Assembly (NCBI GenBank): GCA_018241335.1
Contig: JAFEEA010000014.1
Coordinates: 1-37,955, forward strand
Direction of reading: 5' to 3'
Length of the DNA stretch: 37,955 nt
Source: Pseudomonadota bacterium
GTDB lineage: Bacteria; Pseudomonadota; Alphaproteobacteria; Caulobacterales; Caulobacteraceae
The position numbers and the translations under genes were made by a program. The notes below the pieces were generated by a model, which made no database searches, was not told the origin of the DNA, and was given only the letters and a program-made list of their open reading frames with translations. This document shows, piece by piece, positions 6,249 to 14,809 of this stretch (positions are counted from its first letter, which is position 1; the number at the start of each line of letters is the position of its first letter).

Positions 6249-6976
6249 GCCGGCCGCTCCGCGATCAGCAGGATCGAGACCCCGAACGGGAAGGCGCCGC
6301 CGCGCAGCCACAGCCGCTCGCCCGAGAAGAGCCGCCGGAACAAGGCATTGATCGGCGCGGAGGGCATGGAATCCTCGTCGGCGCTCTTCAGCCCCAGGAC
6401 CAGCTTGGCCAGGCGCACCAGGGCGATGGGCGCGAAGAGGGCAGTGTTGAAATAGCTGGCCTTGCGCACCTTCAGCCCGGCTTCGTCGAACAGCCGCCGA
6501 TAGTCGCCCAGGACATAGCGGCGCTTGTGGTGGTGGAGCTCGTCGTGCGGCGACCACATCCACTGGTAGGCCGGCACCGTGGTGACCATGAAACCGCCGG
6601 GCTTCAGCAGCCCGCCCAAAGCCTTCACCGATCCGGCGTCATCGTCCACGTGCTCGATCACGTCCAGGGCGGCCACCAGGTCGAAGGCTCCAGGCTGGAA
6701 GGGAAGACCGTCCGGCAGGAGCCCCGCCTCCACCGGAACGCCGGCCTTCTCGGCGGCGAAACCGCGGGCCTCGTCATCCGGTTCCACACCCGTCACCGCG
6801 CCGAACTGCCCGAGCATGCCGAGGTTGCCGCCGGTGCCGCAGCCGACCTCCAGCACCTTGGCCCCGCCCGGTAGGCCCAGGCGCGAGATCTGGTCGGTCA
6901 GGATTTCGCGACGCGCCTTGAACCACCAGTGGCGGTCTTCGAGGCCGCGCATACGCTCATAGACCTGGCGATCCAT
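6245..6976 (-). CDS. Class I SAM-dependent methyltransferase
   Basis: A 243-residue Rossmann-fold methyltransferase. The SAM-binding motif I is VLEVGCGTGG at 41-50, the acidic end of strand 2 is in VTGVEPD (61-67), and motif IV is in FDLVAALDVIEHVDDD near residue 98. The N-terminus MDRQVYERMRGLEDRHWWF is typical of methyltransferases encoded next to polyprenyl-phosphate glycosyltransferases. The C-terminal third has a hydrophobic patch (FNTALFAPIALVRLAKLVLG) that could associate with the membrane. Its ATG directly abuts the GT2 stop and its TGA overlaps the GtrA GTG. The acceptor is unknown; by context a sugar or lipid-linked sugar. Confidence 0.88.
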   Translation of the reverse strand: MDRQVYERMRGLEDRHWWFKARREILTDQISRLGLPGGAKVLEVGCGTGGNLGMLGQFGAVTGVEPDDEARGFAAEKAGVPVEAGLLPDGLPFQPGAFDLVAALDVIEHVDDDAGSVKALGGLLKPGGFMVTTVPAYQWMWSPHDELHHHKRRYVLGDYRRLFDEAGLKVRKASYFNTALFAPIALVRLAKLVLGLKSADEDSMPSAPINALFRRLFSGERLWLRGGAFPFGVSILLIAERPA

Positions 6977-7978
6977 TCAATCCTCGAACCCGGCCCGGCG
7001 GCTGACGATGTAGATCGGCCGGCCCTTCACTTCCTGATAGAGGCGCCCGACATATTCGCCGAGCACCCCGAACGCTAGCATCTGCACGGCGAACCCCAGC
7101 AGCACCGCCACCATCAGCGAGGCGTAGCCGGGCACGTCGCGGCCCACCACCAGCACCCGGACGATCAGCGTCGCCGCAGCCCCGAAGGCCAGAAGGGCGG
7201 CGCAAAGGCCCAGCACCGTCCACACCCGCAGCGGCACGGTCGAGAACGAGGTGATCCCGTCGAGAGCAAAACGCAGAAGCTTGAGATAGCCGAACGAGGT
7301 CGTTCCGGCCGCTCGCGGCGGACGAACATAGGGCACCCCCACCTGGGAGAAACCGACCCAGGCGAACAGCCCCTTCATGAACCGGTTGCGCTCAGGCAGC
7401 GCCTTCACCGCCTCGACCACGCGCCGGTCCATCAGGCGGAAGTCGCCGGCGCTCATCGGGATATTGAGATCCGAGACGCGGTTGAAGACGCGATAGAACA
7501 GGGTCGCCGTGAAGCGCTTGATAAAGGTGTCGCTGCTGCGATCGGCGCGCACGCCATAGACCACATCGAAACCGCGCTCCCACAGGCGCACGAACTCCTC
7601 GATCAGTTCGGGCGGATCCTGCAGGTCGGCGTCGATGGGCACCACCATGTCGCCGGTGGCAGCGTCCATGCCGGCCGTCATGGCCGCTTCCTTGCCGAAG
7701 TTGCGGGCCAGGCCCACCACCTTGATGCGCGGGTCGTGGCGGGCGCGCTCCAGAAGCTTGGCCAGGGTGTCGTCGCGGCTGCCGTCGTCGACGCAGATGA
7801 TCTCGGCCTCGACGCCCAGGTCGGCGATGGTCTGGCCCATGCGCGTGAAGAAGGCGTCCAGCACCTCCGATTCGTTGTGCATCGGCGCGACGATGCTCAG
7901 CTTGGCGCCGCGCCGGTTGCGCGTGGCGGCCACCGCGGGGTCGGGCGCCACGAAGCTCGCGCCGCTGCTGGTTGGCAT
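6977..7978 (-). CDS. GT2 polyprenyl-phosphate glycosyltransferase (GtrB/DPM1-like)
   Basis: A 333-residue family 2 glycosyltransferase that loads a hexose from a nucleotide sugar onto a polyprenyl phosphate at the inner membrane. The catalytic domain shows SIVAPMHNESEVL (28-40), ICVDDGSRDDT (61-71) and the metal-binding D116-A-D118 in VVPIDADLQDPP. The C-terminus has two membrane segments (WTVLGLCAALLAFGAAAT and VAVLLGFAVQMLAFGVLGEY) followed by GRLYQEVKGRP, as in GtrB and ArnC. The ATG at 7978 has AGAGGCGAG upstream; reading further upstream gives unlike sequence. It heads the operon GT2-methyltransferase-GtrA. Confidence 0.9.
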   Translation of the reverse strand: MPTSSGASFVAPDPAVAATRNRRGAKLSIVAPMHNESEVLDAFFTRMGQTIADLGVEAEIICVDDGSRDDTLAKLLERARHDPRIKVVGLARNFGKEAAMTAGMDAATGDMVVPIDADLQDPPELIEEFVRLWERGFDVVYGVRADRSSDTFIKRFTATLFYRVFNRVSDLNIPMSAGDFRLMDRRVVEAVKALPERNRFMKGLFAWVGFSQVGVPYVRPPRAAGTTSFGYLKLLRFALDGITSFSTVPLRVWTVLGLCAALLAFGAAATLIVRVLVVGRDVPGYASLMVAVLLGFAVQMLAFGVLGEYVGRLYQEVKGRPIYIVSRRAGFED

Positions 7979-8178
7979 GCTCGCCTCTGGCCTTTGAACG
8001 GTCGTCTGCACTCTGTCGTCCCGAAGAGGCCCTGGGCCTGGTCGTCCAAGGTCCCTGGCGCGCGCCGAACTTGTCACTGCATAGTAAACAAATCCGTGCC
8101 TTAAGGGACGCGGCGGCATGTAGCACGCCCGCCCCTTTCCTACCGCCTGGAAATCGATATGGAAGTCACCGCCTCCCA

Positions 8179-9318
8179 ATGAATCCCGGAATTCGTATGA
8201 GTCTGTCGACCTGGCGTGACACCGCGGCGCGGCTGCTCGACACCCCCCGGGCGCGACTTATCACCCGCGTCTGCCTGGTCGTGGCCGGGGTGATCCTGGG
8301 CGCGTCCATCGCCGCCAACCACCACACCGCCGCCGACTTCGATGTCTTCTGGACCGCCGCCAGCCATTGGTGGGACCCGTACGATCCCAAGATCATCGAG
8401 CACATCAAGGCCCAGATGCATATCACCGGGTACTGGCCCTTCGCCTACCCGCCGACCTTCCTCCTGTTCCTCTATCCCTTCGGCCAGATGCCGCTGGAGG
8501 TCGCCTATCCGCTCTGGACAGGCCTCAGCCTCGGCCTCTTCGCCCTTGTCTGCAGCTTCGTGATCCGGCCAATGCTGGCGGCCCTGCTGGTGGTCGCCAC
8601 CCCGGCAGTGGCCTTCGCCATCACCTCGGGCCAGTCGACCCTGCTGATGGGCTCGCTGATCCTCTCGGCCTTCCTCTTCCTGGAAAAACGGCCGGTGCTG
8701 GCCGGCGTCCTCTTCGGCGTGGCCGCCTGCGTCAAGCCCCAGGCCATGGTCATGGCCCCGATCATCCTCTGGGGCCACTGGCGCACGGTCGGCGCGGCCA
8801 TTGTCACCGGCATGCTGATGATCACCGCCAGCTGCGTCTTTGGTCCCGAGCACTGGCTGCAGTGGCCCAAGGAAGTCCTGTTCTTCAACAAGATCATGGT
8901 CACCACCCACCGGGTGAACCCATCGGCCCTGTTCGACGCGGCCTGGTGGAGCATCCCGATGGCCGGCTTCGGCCTGTACCTCGCCTGGACCAACCGCGAC
9001 GTGGTGGGCCTGATGTGCGGCATGCTCTGCGTCACGCCCTACGCCCACGACTACGATCTGGCGGGCCTGGCGCCGGTGATGCTCACCTGGCTCTTCAACC
9101 GCGACAAGGTCGGCTGGGACCACGCCATCCTTGGCGGCGTCTTCATGAGCGGCCTGCTGTCCAAGCCGCTCTACATGCTGATCTTCCTGGTCGCCCTGGC
9201 CGTGGTGCGATCGCCGTTCTGGCCGCTGAAGGGCTTCGGAATGCAGAAGGGGGCTCCGGTCGCCCGGAACCCCCTTCCCAAATTCGTCGTCATGCGCCCG
9301 GAAACGTCCAAGGCGTAG
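8179..9318 (+). CDS. GT87-type (DUF2029) integral membrane mannosyltransferase-like protein
   Basis: A 379-residue multi-spanning membrane protein of the GT-C type, GT87/DUF2029. Such enzymes take sugar from polyprenyl-phosphate mannose on the outer face of the inner membrane. After the first membrane segment (LITRVCLVVAGVILGASIA) comes the external loop ADFDVFWTAASHWWDPYDP, whose aspartate is in the usual catalytic place, then about nine further hydrophobic segments. The ATG at 8179 is used; an ATG at 8197 is an in-frame alternative. It is divergent from the GT2 operon, which could make its donor. Its last 25 codons contain a strong hairpin that may end the opposing rpsD transcript. Confidence 0.78.
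   Translation: MNPGIRMSLSTWRDTAARLLDTPRARLITRVCLVVAGVILGASIAANHHTAADFDVFWTAASHWWDPYDPKIIEHIKAQMHITGYWPFAYPPTFLLFLYPFGQMPLEVAYPLWTGLSLGLFALVCSFVIRPMLAALLVVATPAVAFAITSGQSTLLMGSLILSAFLFLEKRPVLAGVLFGVAACVKPQAMVMAPIILWGHWRTVGAAIVTGMLMITASCVFGPEHWLQWPKEVLFFNKIMVTTHRVNPSALFDAAWWSIPMAGFGLYLAWTNRDVVGLMCGMLCVTPYAHDYDLAGLAPVMLTWLFNRDKVGWDHAILGGVFMSGLLSKPLYMLIFLVALAVVRSPFWPLKGFGMQKGAPVARNPLPKFVVMRPETSKA
9247..9276 (-). terminator. Strong hairpin inside the GT87 3' end, likely ending rpsD transcription
   Basis: AAGGGGG (9247-9253) pairs with CCCCCTT (9270-9276), and TCCGG (9255-9259) pairs with CCGGA (9264-9268) around a TCGC loop, with a single C/A mismatch between the two stems. It lies 50-80 bp beyond the rpsD stop but inside the convergent GT87 coding region. 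Neither strand has a long U-run, so it may block both directions only partly. Confidence 0.45.
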
Positions 9319-9327
9319 GCGCTGGAC

Positions 9328-9945
9328 TTAGGACGCGTAGAACTCGACCACCAGGTTCGGCTCCATCTTCACCGGGTACGGCACTTCGGCCAGTTCCGGG
9401 GTGCGGATGAATTTGGCGCTCATGCCCTTGGGATCGACTTCGATGTAGTCGGGGATGTCGCGCTCGGCCAGCTGCAGGGCTTCCAGCACCAGGGCCATGT
9501 TGCGCGAACGCTCGCGCACCGACACCACGTCGCCGGCCTTCACCCGGTACGAGGCGATGTTCACGCGCTTGCCGTTCACCAGCACGTGGCCGTGGTTCAC
9601 GAACTGACGGGCCGCGAACACGGTCGGCACGAACTTGGCGCGGTAGACGATGGCGTCCAGGCGGCTTTCCAGCAGCGCGATCAGGTTCTCGGAGGTGTTG
9701 CCCTTGCGGCGAGCGGCCTCGGTGTAGGTGCGGCTGAACTGCTTTTCGGTCAGGTTGCCGTAGTAGCCCTTCAGCTTCTGCTTGGCGCGAAGCTGCAGTC
9801 CGAAATCGGAGACCTTGGACTTGCGGCGCTGGCCGTGCTGGCCGGGGCCGTAGGAACGCTGGTTGATCGGGGACTTCGGGCGACCCCAGATGTTCTCGCC
9901 CATCCGCCGGTCGATCTTGTACTTCGCCGAGTGGCGCTTAGACAT
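9328..9945 (-). CDS. rpsD: 30S ribosomal protein S4
   Basis: A 205-residue primary 16S rRNA-binding protein that nucleates 30S assembly and guards decoding fidelity. It matches S4 over its whole length: [39 protein letters not shown], the [12 protein letters not shown] segment, and the S4 RNA-binding domain [12 protein letters not shown] to [15 protein letters not shown] (about 94-130). The N-terminal region has no zinc-binding cysteines, so it is the zinc-free form common in alphaproteobacteria. GGAAG precedes the ATG. It stands alone here, away from the S13-S11-RpoA cluster, with its own promoter and a leader of about 120 bases. Confidence 0.98.
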   Translation of the reverse strand: MSKRHSAKYKIDRRMGENIWGRPKSPINQRSYGPGQHGQRRKSKVSDFGLQLRAKQKLKGYYGNLTEKQFSRTYTEAARRKGNTSENLIALLESRLDAIVYRAKFVPTVFAARQFVNHGHVLVNGKRVNIASYRVKAGDVVSVRERSRNMALVLEALQLAERDIPDYIEVDPKGMSAKFIRTPELAEVPYPVKMEPNLVVEFYAS

Positions 9946-10074
9946 GCGTATTCACTTCCATCTTCGACACGGCCCGGCCCCTTCCCTTTGAAGGCGCGAT
10001 CTCAACGGCGGTCCACGCGTCACCCGTCATGTGCTTTCGCGCCGACCCGGTCTCCCGGCGGCGTGAAGGGGCGG

Positions 10075-10103
10075 CTTATGACGGCGGCGGGGCGGAAAGT
10101 CAA
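10075..10103 (-). promoter_or_regulatory. Promoter of rpsD
   Basis: On the minus strand TTGACT (10103-10098) and CATAAG (10080-10075) are 17 bp apart, a good housekeeping promoter. Initiation near 10068 leaves about 120 bases of leader before the rpsD ATG. The -35 box overlaps the last codons of the ClC gene. Confidence 0.6.
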
Positions 10104-11491
10104 TCGGCGCTGGGCGCCGCGGCCGGCCCGGGCGCTGGCGCCCAGTTGCCGGCCAGGACGTGGTAGATCGGTTGCGGCATGACCAGGCCCGAGGTCCACC
10201 GCCCGACCAGGGCGGCCAGCAGCAGCGGCCCGACCAGGCTGGGTTCGCGGGTCATCTCCATCAGGATCACCGCGCTGGTCAGCGGCGCCTGAACCACTCC
10301 GGCCAGATAGCCGGTCATCCCCAGCACCACCGCGTCGCGGCCGGCGAACGCCAGGCCGGAATGGGCGAAGGCAGCCCCGATCCCCGCCCCTATCGCCAGC
10401 GACGGCGCGAAGATGCCGCCCGGGGCGCCCGACGCCGAGGCTGCCAGGCTGGCGACGAACTTCCAGGCGGCCAGCTTCAGTCCCGCCCCCGGATGGCCCT
10501 GCAGCAGGGCCTTGGCCTGGTCGTAGCCGGCCCCGAAGGTCAGGCCGCCCGAGGCCAGCGCCGCCGCCATCGCCGCCAGGCCGCAGCCGAAGGCGAACAG
10601 CACCGGGTGGCTCCGCCGCCAGCGGCTGACCGGGTTGTCGCGCGGACCCGTCGCCGCCGCCAGGGCGCGCGAAAACAGGCCGCCGCACAGCCCGCCCGTG
10701 GCCCCGATCAGGGGGGCCGCGATCCAGGCGGTGCCCAGCGCCGGGCTGCCGCTCAGCACCCCGAAGTAGGCGTAGTCGCCCTGCAGCGCATAGGCGGCGA
10801 AGCCGGCCACGACCACCACCAGGATGACGATGGTGTGGGTCTTGCGCTCGAAGCTCTTGGCCAGCTCCTCGACCGCGAACACGATGCCGGCGATGGGAGT
10901 GTTAAAGGCCGCCGAGACCCCCGCCGCCCCGCCGGCGATGATGATCGCCCGCCGCCCCGGCCCGCCCTTCAGGCCGCGGGTCAAGGTGCGAAGAATGCCC
11001 GCCACCACCTGTACCGTCGGCCCCTCGCGGCCGATCGAAGCCCCGCAGACGAGCATGGCGGCGGTCAAGGCCACCTTCCAGGCGGCGGTCTTCAAGGTCA
11101 CTCGCTGGCCGCCCCAGCGGCCCCGCCAGCGGGTCTCGGCGGCGGCGATCACCTGCGGAATGCCGCTGCCGGCCGCCTCGGGCGCGAACCGCCGGGTCAA
11201 CCAGGTCCCCGCCGCCAGGCCGAACGGCAACAGCAGCAGGGTCGGCCATCGCGCCAGGGCGAAGAGTTGATCGTGCGCGCGCATGGCCGCATCGCAGAGA
11301 CGGGCGAAGAAGGCGGCGGCCAGGCCGCCCAGCACCGCGACGGTGACGATCAGCAACATGCGCCAGGCCCGCCGCGCATGCAGCCGGCCGGCCAGGACTT
11401 CCCGGCGAGACCGCGGGCGCGAGGGTCGGGCGAGGCGTACGCTGGACATGACGGGGGTATGCCGTCCGCCGTCGCGCGCGGCAATCGTCAT
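10100..11491 (-). CDS. ClC-type H+/Cl- exchange transporter
   Basis: A 463-residue inner-membrane ClC protein. The anion-site motifs are GSGIP (108-112), GREGP with the gating glutamate E156, and GAPGGIFAP in the C-terminal half. The second, proton-transfer glutamate is kept in FNTPIAGIVFAVEEL (E209), and the pore tyrosine in PIYHVLAG. With both glutamates it should be a 2Cl-/1H+ antiporter, as in the E. coli protein. There are no CBS domains. The ATG at 11491 has GAGGG four bases upstream; a GTG five codons earlier and an ATG at 11449 are alternatives. It is divergent from the Na+/H+ antiporter gene 99 bp away. Confidence 0.92.
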   Translation of the reverse strand: MTIAARDGGRHTPVMSSVRLARPSRPRSRREVLAGRLHARRAWRMLLIVTVAVLGGLAAAFFARLCDAAMRAHDQLFALARWPTLLLLPFGLAAGTWLTRRFAPEAAGSGIPQVIAAAETRWRGRWGGQRVTLKTAAWKVALTAAMLVCGASIGREGPTVQVVAGILRTLTRGLKGGPGRRAIIIAGGAAGVSAAFNTPIAGIVFAVEELAKSFERKTHTIVILVVVVAGFAAYALQGDYAYFGVLSGSPALGTAWIAAPLIGATGGLCGGLFSRALAAATGPRDNPVSRWRRSHPVLFAFGCGLAAMAAALASGGLTFGAGYDQAKALLQGHPGAGLKLAAWKFVASLAASASGAPGGIFAPSLAIGAGIGAAFAHSGLAFAGRDAVVLGMTGYLAGVVQAPLTSAVILMEMTREPSLVGPLLLAALVGRWTSGLVMPQPIYHVLAGNWAPAPGPAAAPSAD

Positions 11492-11590
11492 GCCGCCCTC
11501 GGCCACGGGTCGGGCGCCGGTTTCGCTTCACCCCCCGGCCGGGCCATGCCACCTAGGGACGGACAGTTCGCCGGAGCTCCGATCCTGTTG

Positions 11591-12871
11591 ATGTCCGCCC
11601 ACCTCGATGCCTTCGCCATCGCGTCCATCGTGGTCGTGGCGGCCGCCACCGCCGGCTACCTGAACCACCTGACCTTCAAACTGCCGCAGACCATCGCCCT
11701 GACCCTGACCGGGGCGGTGGCGTCCATCGTCGTGGTGGCCGTCGACGCCGCCTTTCCGGGCCTGGCCCTGTCGACCACAATCCGCGGATTCCTGGACGCC
11801 ATCGACTTCAAGACCGCCCTGCTGAACGTCATGCTGTCGTTCCTGCTGTTCGCCGGCGCCCTGCACATCGACCTTCACCAGATGCGGCTCGGCCAGTGGC
11901 CGATCGCCATCCTGTCCACGGTGGGCGTTGTCATCTCCACCGTCGTTGTTGCGCTCGGCTTCGGCCTCATCACGCGGGCGTTCGGGATCGAGGTTCCCTT
12001 CGCCTGGTGTCTGGTGTTCGGCGCCTTGATCAGTCCCACCGATCCGGTGGCCGTGATCGCCCTGCTGCAGCCCTCGGCCGCGCCCAAGCTGCTCAAGACC
12101 ACCGTGGCGGCCGAGAGCCTGTTCAACGACGGCGTCGGCGTGGTCGTCTTCACCATCCTGCTGGCGGCCGCGCTGGGCGGGCCGGGCGCGGCGATCGGGC
12201 CCGTGGAAGGGATCAGGATGTTCGCCCTGGAGGCGTTCGGCGGCGCCGGCCTCGGCCTGGCGCTGGGCCTGGTCGGCTATTGGGCCATGCGCTCCATCGA
12301 GGACTACGTCACCGAAGCCCTGATCACCGTGGCCATCGTCATGGGCGGCTACTCCATCGCCGTGCCGCTGGGGGTGTCCGGTCCCGTGGCCATGGCGGTG
12401 GCGGGCCTGGTGATCGGCAATTTCGCGGTCACCCAGGCCATGACCGAGATCACCCGCGACCACCTGATGAAGTTCTGGGACCTCATCGACCACATCCTCA
12501 ACGCCGCCCTGTTCCTGCTCATCGGCCTGCAGGGGATCGCCCTTCTGGGCGCGCCGGGGCTCTTCCTGGTGGGCGCGGCCTGCGTGCCCCTGGTGCTGAT
12601 CGCCCGGGCGCTGTCGGTGGCCCCGCCCCTGTTGCTCTGGAACCGCCTGCTGGGGTTCGGCCAGGCCTTCCCGCTGCTGACCTGGGGCGGTCTTCGCGGC
12701 GGCATCTGCATCGCCATGGCCCTCGCCCTGCCCCACGGCCCCACACGCGACGTCATCCTGGTGGCGACCTATGTGGTGGTGATGTTCTCGGTCATCGTCC
12801 AGGGCTCGACCATGGAGCGCCTGATCCGCCGCATCGCACCGCCGCCGCCGCCGGTCGCGCCGATCCCCTGA
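11591..12871 (+). CDS. CPA1/NhaP-type Na+/H+ antiporter
   Basis: A 426-residue inner-membrane cation:proton antiporter that exports Na+ (or K+) in exchange for H+. It has about twelve hydrophobic segments. The ion-binding motif S-P-T-D-P-V-A-V lies in GALISPTDPVAVIALL (about 146-161) and the second key motif ESLFNDGVGVV about 20 residues later, both typical of NhaP. LLTWGGLRGGICIAMALALP near the C-terminus is also characteristic. There is no long cytoplasmic regulatory domain. The start is ATG 11591, with a TTG one codon earlier possible; GGAGC lies somewhat far upstream. It is divergent from the ClC exchanger, which suggests joint pH or salt control. Confidence 0.92.
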   Translation: MSAHLDAFAIASIVVVAAATAGYLNHLTFKLPQTIALTLTGAVASIVVVAVDAAFPGLALSTTIRGFLDAIDFKTALLNVMLSFLLFAGALHIDLHQMRLGQWPIAILSTVGVVISTVVVALGFGLITRAFGIEVPFAWCLVFGALISPTDPVAVIALLQPSAAPKLLKTTVAAESLFNDGVGVVVFTILLAAALGGPGAAIGPVEGIRMFALEAFGGAGLGLALGLVGYWAMRSIEDYVTEALITVAIVMGGYSIAVPLGVSGPVAMAVAGLVIGNFAVTQAMTEITRDHLMKFWDLIDHILNAALFLLIGLQGIALLGAPGLFLVGAACVPLVLIARALSVAPPLLLWNRLLGFGQAFPLLTWGGLRGGICIAMALALPHGPTRDVILVATYVVVMFSVIVQGSTMERLIRRIAPPPPPVAPIP

Positions 12872-12877
12872 GCCGCG

Positions 12878-14686
12878 TCAGGCCCGCGCGCGATCTGTCT
12901 CGACCACGGCATCGCCTTCCTCCAGCGCCGTCTCCAGCGCCTCGAACAGCTTGGCCGCCTCCAGGGGCTTGGAGACGTGGCCGTCCATGCCAGCGGCCAT
13001 GCAGGCCTGGATCTGGTGCGACATGGCGTTGGCGGTCAGGGCGATGATCGGGGTGCGCCGCCGCCCAGCGGCGGCCTCACCGGCGCGGATGCGGCGGGTG
13101 GCCTCCAGCCCGTCCATCTCGGGCATCTGCATGTCCATCAGGATCACGTCCCACTCGCCCGCTTCCCAGGCGCCCAGCGCCATGGCGCCGTTCTCGACCA
13201 CCATCGGCTCGACGCCGATCTGGTGCAGCAGGGTCTTAAGCACCAGCTGGTTGACGCTGTTGTCCTCGGCCGCCAGCACCCGCACGCTGAGCCGGGCCGC
13301 CGGACCCGGCGCCTTGACGGGGCCGGCGTCGGCGGCCTCGGCGCGGCTTTCCTCGCGCGGCAGGGGCAGGTCGACGATGAAGGCGGCGCCCTCGCCTTCG
13401 ACGCTCTCGGCCCGGATCGCCCCGCCCATCAGCACCGTCAGTTCGCGGCAGATGGCCAGGCCCAGGCCCGTGCCGCCGTACTTGCGGGTGGTCGAGACGT
13501 CGGCCTGGGTGAAGCGGTCGAACAGGCTCGCCAGCTGGTCGGCGGCGATGCCGACGCCGGTGTCGGCGACCGTGATGCGCAAGGTCGCGTCCATCCGCGC
13601 CACGGTGACGCGCACCTCGCCCTGCTCGGTGAACTTCACGGCGTTGGAGATCAGGTTGTAGAGGATCTGCCGCACCCGTGTCGGGTCGCCCCGATAGACG
13701 CCCAGGGCGTCCGGCTCGATGGTCAGGGCGAAGCTGATGCCCTTCTTGTTGGCCAGGGCCGTGAACGCCGAGTGTGCGCCGCGGGCCAGGTCGTTCAGGT
13801 CGAAGGCGATGCACTCCAGCTCGAAACGCCCCGCCTCGATCTTCGATAGGTCCAGGACGTCGTTCAGGATCGCCAGCAGCGCCTCGCCGGACTGGCGCAC
13901 CACGTCCAGCCGCTCGCGTTGCACGGCCGCCAGGTCATCGGCCGCCATGGCCTGGGCCATGCCCAGCACCCCGTTCAGGGGCGTGCGGATCTCGTGGCTC
14001 ATGATGGCCAGGAAGCTGCTCTTGGCGGCGTTGGCGGACTCCGCCGCCACGCCGCGCAGCTGGGCCTCGGCCCGCGCCGCGCGCAGGGCCTGGCGCGACG
14101 CCGCCAGCTGCTCTCTGGCGGCCCGGAAGAAATAGTAGAGAAAGGCCAGGGACATGCAGACCGTCACCGCCTGCCAGGGCTTGTGCGCCCGGATGACCAT
14201 GGCGATGACGTTGCCCGCCCCGATCGACACGCCGGCCAGATAGGGGGCGGCCGCGATCAGGAAAGTCCTGGGCCGGGCGTAGTACTGCAGCAGCACATAG
14301 AGCAGCGAGGTCGAGATCTGGCAGATGGCGAAGATCCGCGCCGCGCCCGAGCCCGTCAGCCAGAACGCCGTCGCCGCGGCCGCATAGAGCGCGCCCGTGA
14401 CCACCGAAAGGGCTGTCGGCATCGCCAACGCCCCGCGCCAGGACCGCGCCCAGGCGCTGCCCGTCAGCCACCGCGCCAGTCCGTCCTCGACGAAGGCCAG
14501 GGCGGCGACGGTGACGAACCAGGCCACCGGCGCCCACACCGGCATCACCGGCAGCGCCGCCAGCACCACGCCCAGGGCCAGCACCAGCCGCTGCGGCAGG
14601 TTCTTGGCGGAGGCCGCGAACAGGTTGATCGCCGCCGCGATATCGGCCGGCGTCTCGCTCGCCGGCGGGCGGTTGGCCTCAGACAT
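12878..14686 (-). CDS. Membrane hybrid histidine kinase with receiver domain
   Basis: A 602-residue hybrid sensor kinase. Residues about 31-190 form six or so membrane segments with little periplasmic sequence, then a short coiled coil (191-222). The HisKA box is FLAIMSHEIRTPLNG with H231; the ATPase domain shows NLISNAVKFT, ADTGVGI and GGTGLGLAIC (N, G1 and G2 boxes). The receiver domain starts near 467 with E474-D475 and has phospho-acceptor D518 in VILMDMQMPEMDG, and T553-region ALTANA. No HPt or output domain is present, so it needs a separate phosphotransfer partner, and no partner gene is adjacent. The start at 14686 is uncertain; a hairpin overlaps its ribosome site. Confidence 0.88.
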   Translation of the reverse strand: MSEANRPPASETPADIAAAINLFAASAKNLPQRLVLALGVVLAALPVMPVWAPVAWFVTVAALAFVEDGLARWLTGSAWARSWRGALAMPTALSVVTGALYAAAATAFWLTGSGAARIFAICQISTSLLYVLLQYYARPRTFLIAAAPYLAGVSIGAGNVIAMVIRAHKPWQAVTVCMSLAFLYYFFRAAREQLAASRQALRAARAEAQLRGVAAESANAAKSSFLAIMSHEIRTPLNGVLGMAQAMAADDLAAVQRERLDVVRQSGEALLAILNDVLDLSKIEAGRFELECIAFDLNDLARGAHSAFTALANKKGISFALTIEPDALGVYRGDPTRVRQILYNLISNAVKFTEQGEVRVTVARMDATLRITVADTGVGIAADQLASLFDRFTQADVSTTRKYGGTGLGLAICRELTVLMGGAIRAESVEGEGAAFIVDLPLPREESRAEAADAGPVKAPGPAARLSVRVLAAEDNSVNQLVLKTLLHQIGVEPMVVENGAMALGAWEAGEWDVILMDMQMPEMDGLEATRRIRAGEAAAGRRRTPIIALTANAMSHQIQACMAAGMDGHVSKPLEAAKLFEALETALEEGDAVVETDRARA

Positions 14687-14688
14687 TC

Positions 14689-14708
14689 CCGAAAGTCCCC
14701 ACTCTCGG
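14689..14708 (-). promoter_or_regulatory. Hairpin over the hybrid kinase ribosome site
   Basis: On the minus strand CCGAGAGT-GGGG-ACTTTCGG folds with one mismatch, placing GGGGA, the best ribosome-site candidate, at the loop just upstream of the ATG. This could limit translation initiation. It may also be chance in GC-rich DNA. Confidence 0.3.
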
Positions 14709-14809
14709 AATCTGGCATAACGGCGAGATGTGACCATCGCGTTAGCAGACCGGCCCAACTCCCGCTCGGGGTGCTTTTGCGACTTGGTCTGAAATTACAA
14801 TAGCTTGTA

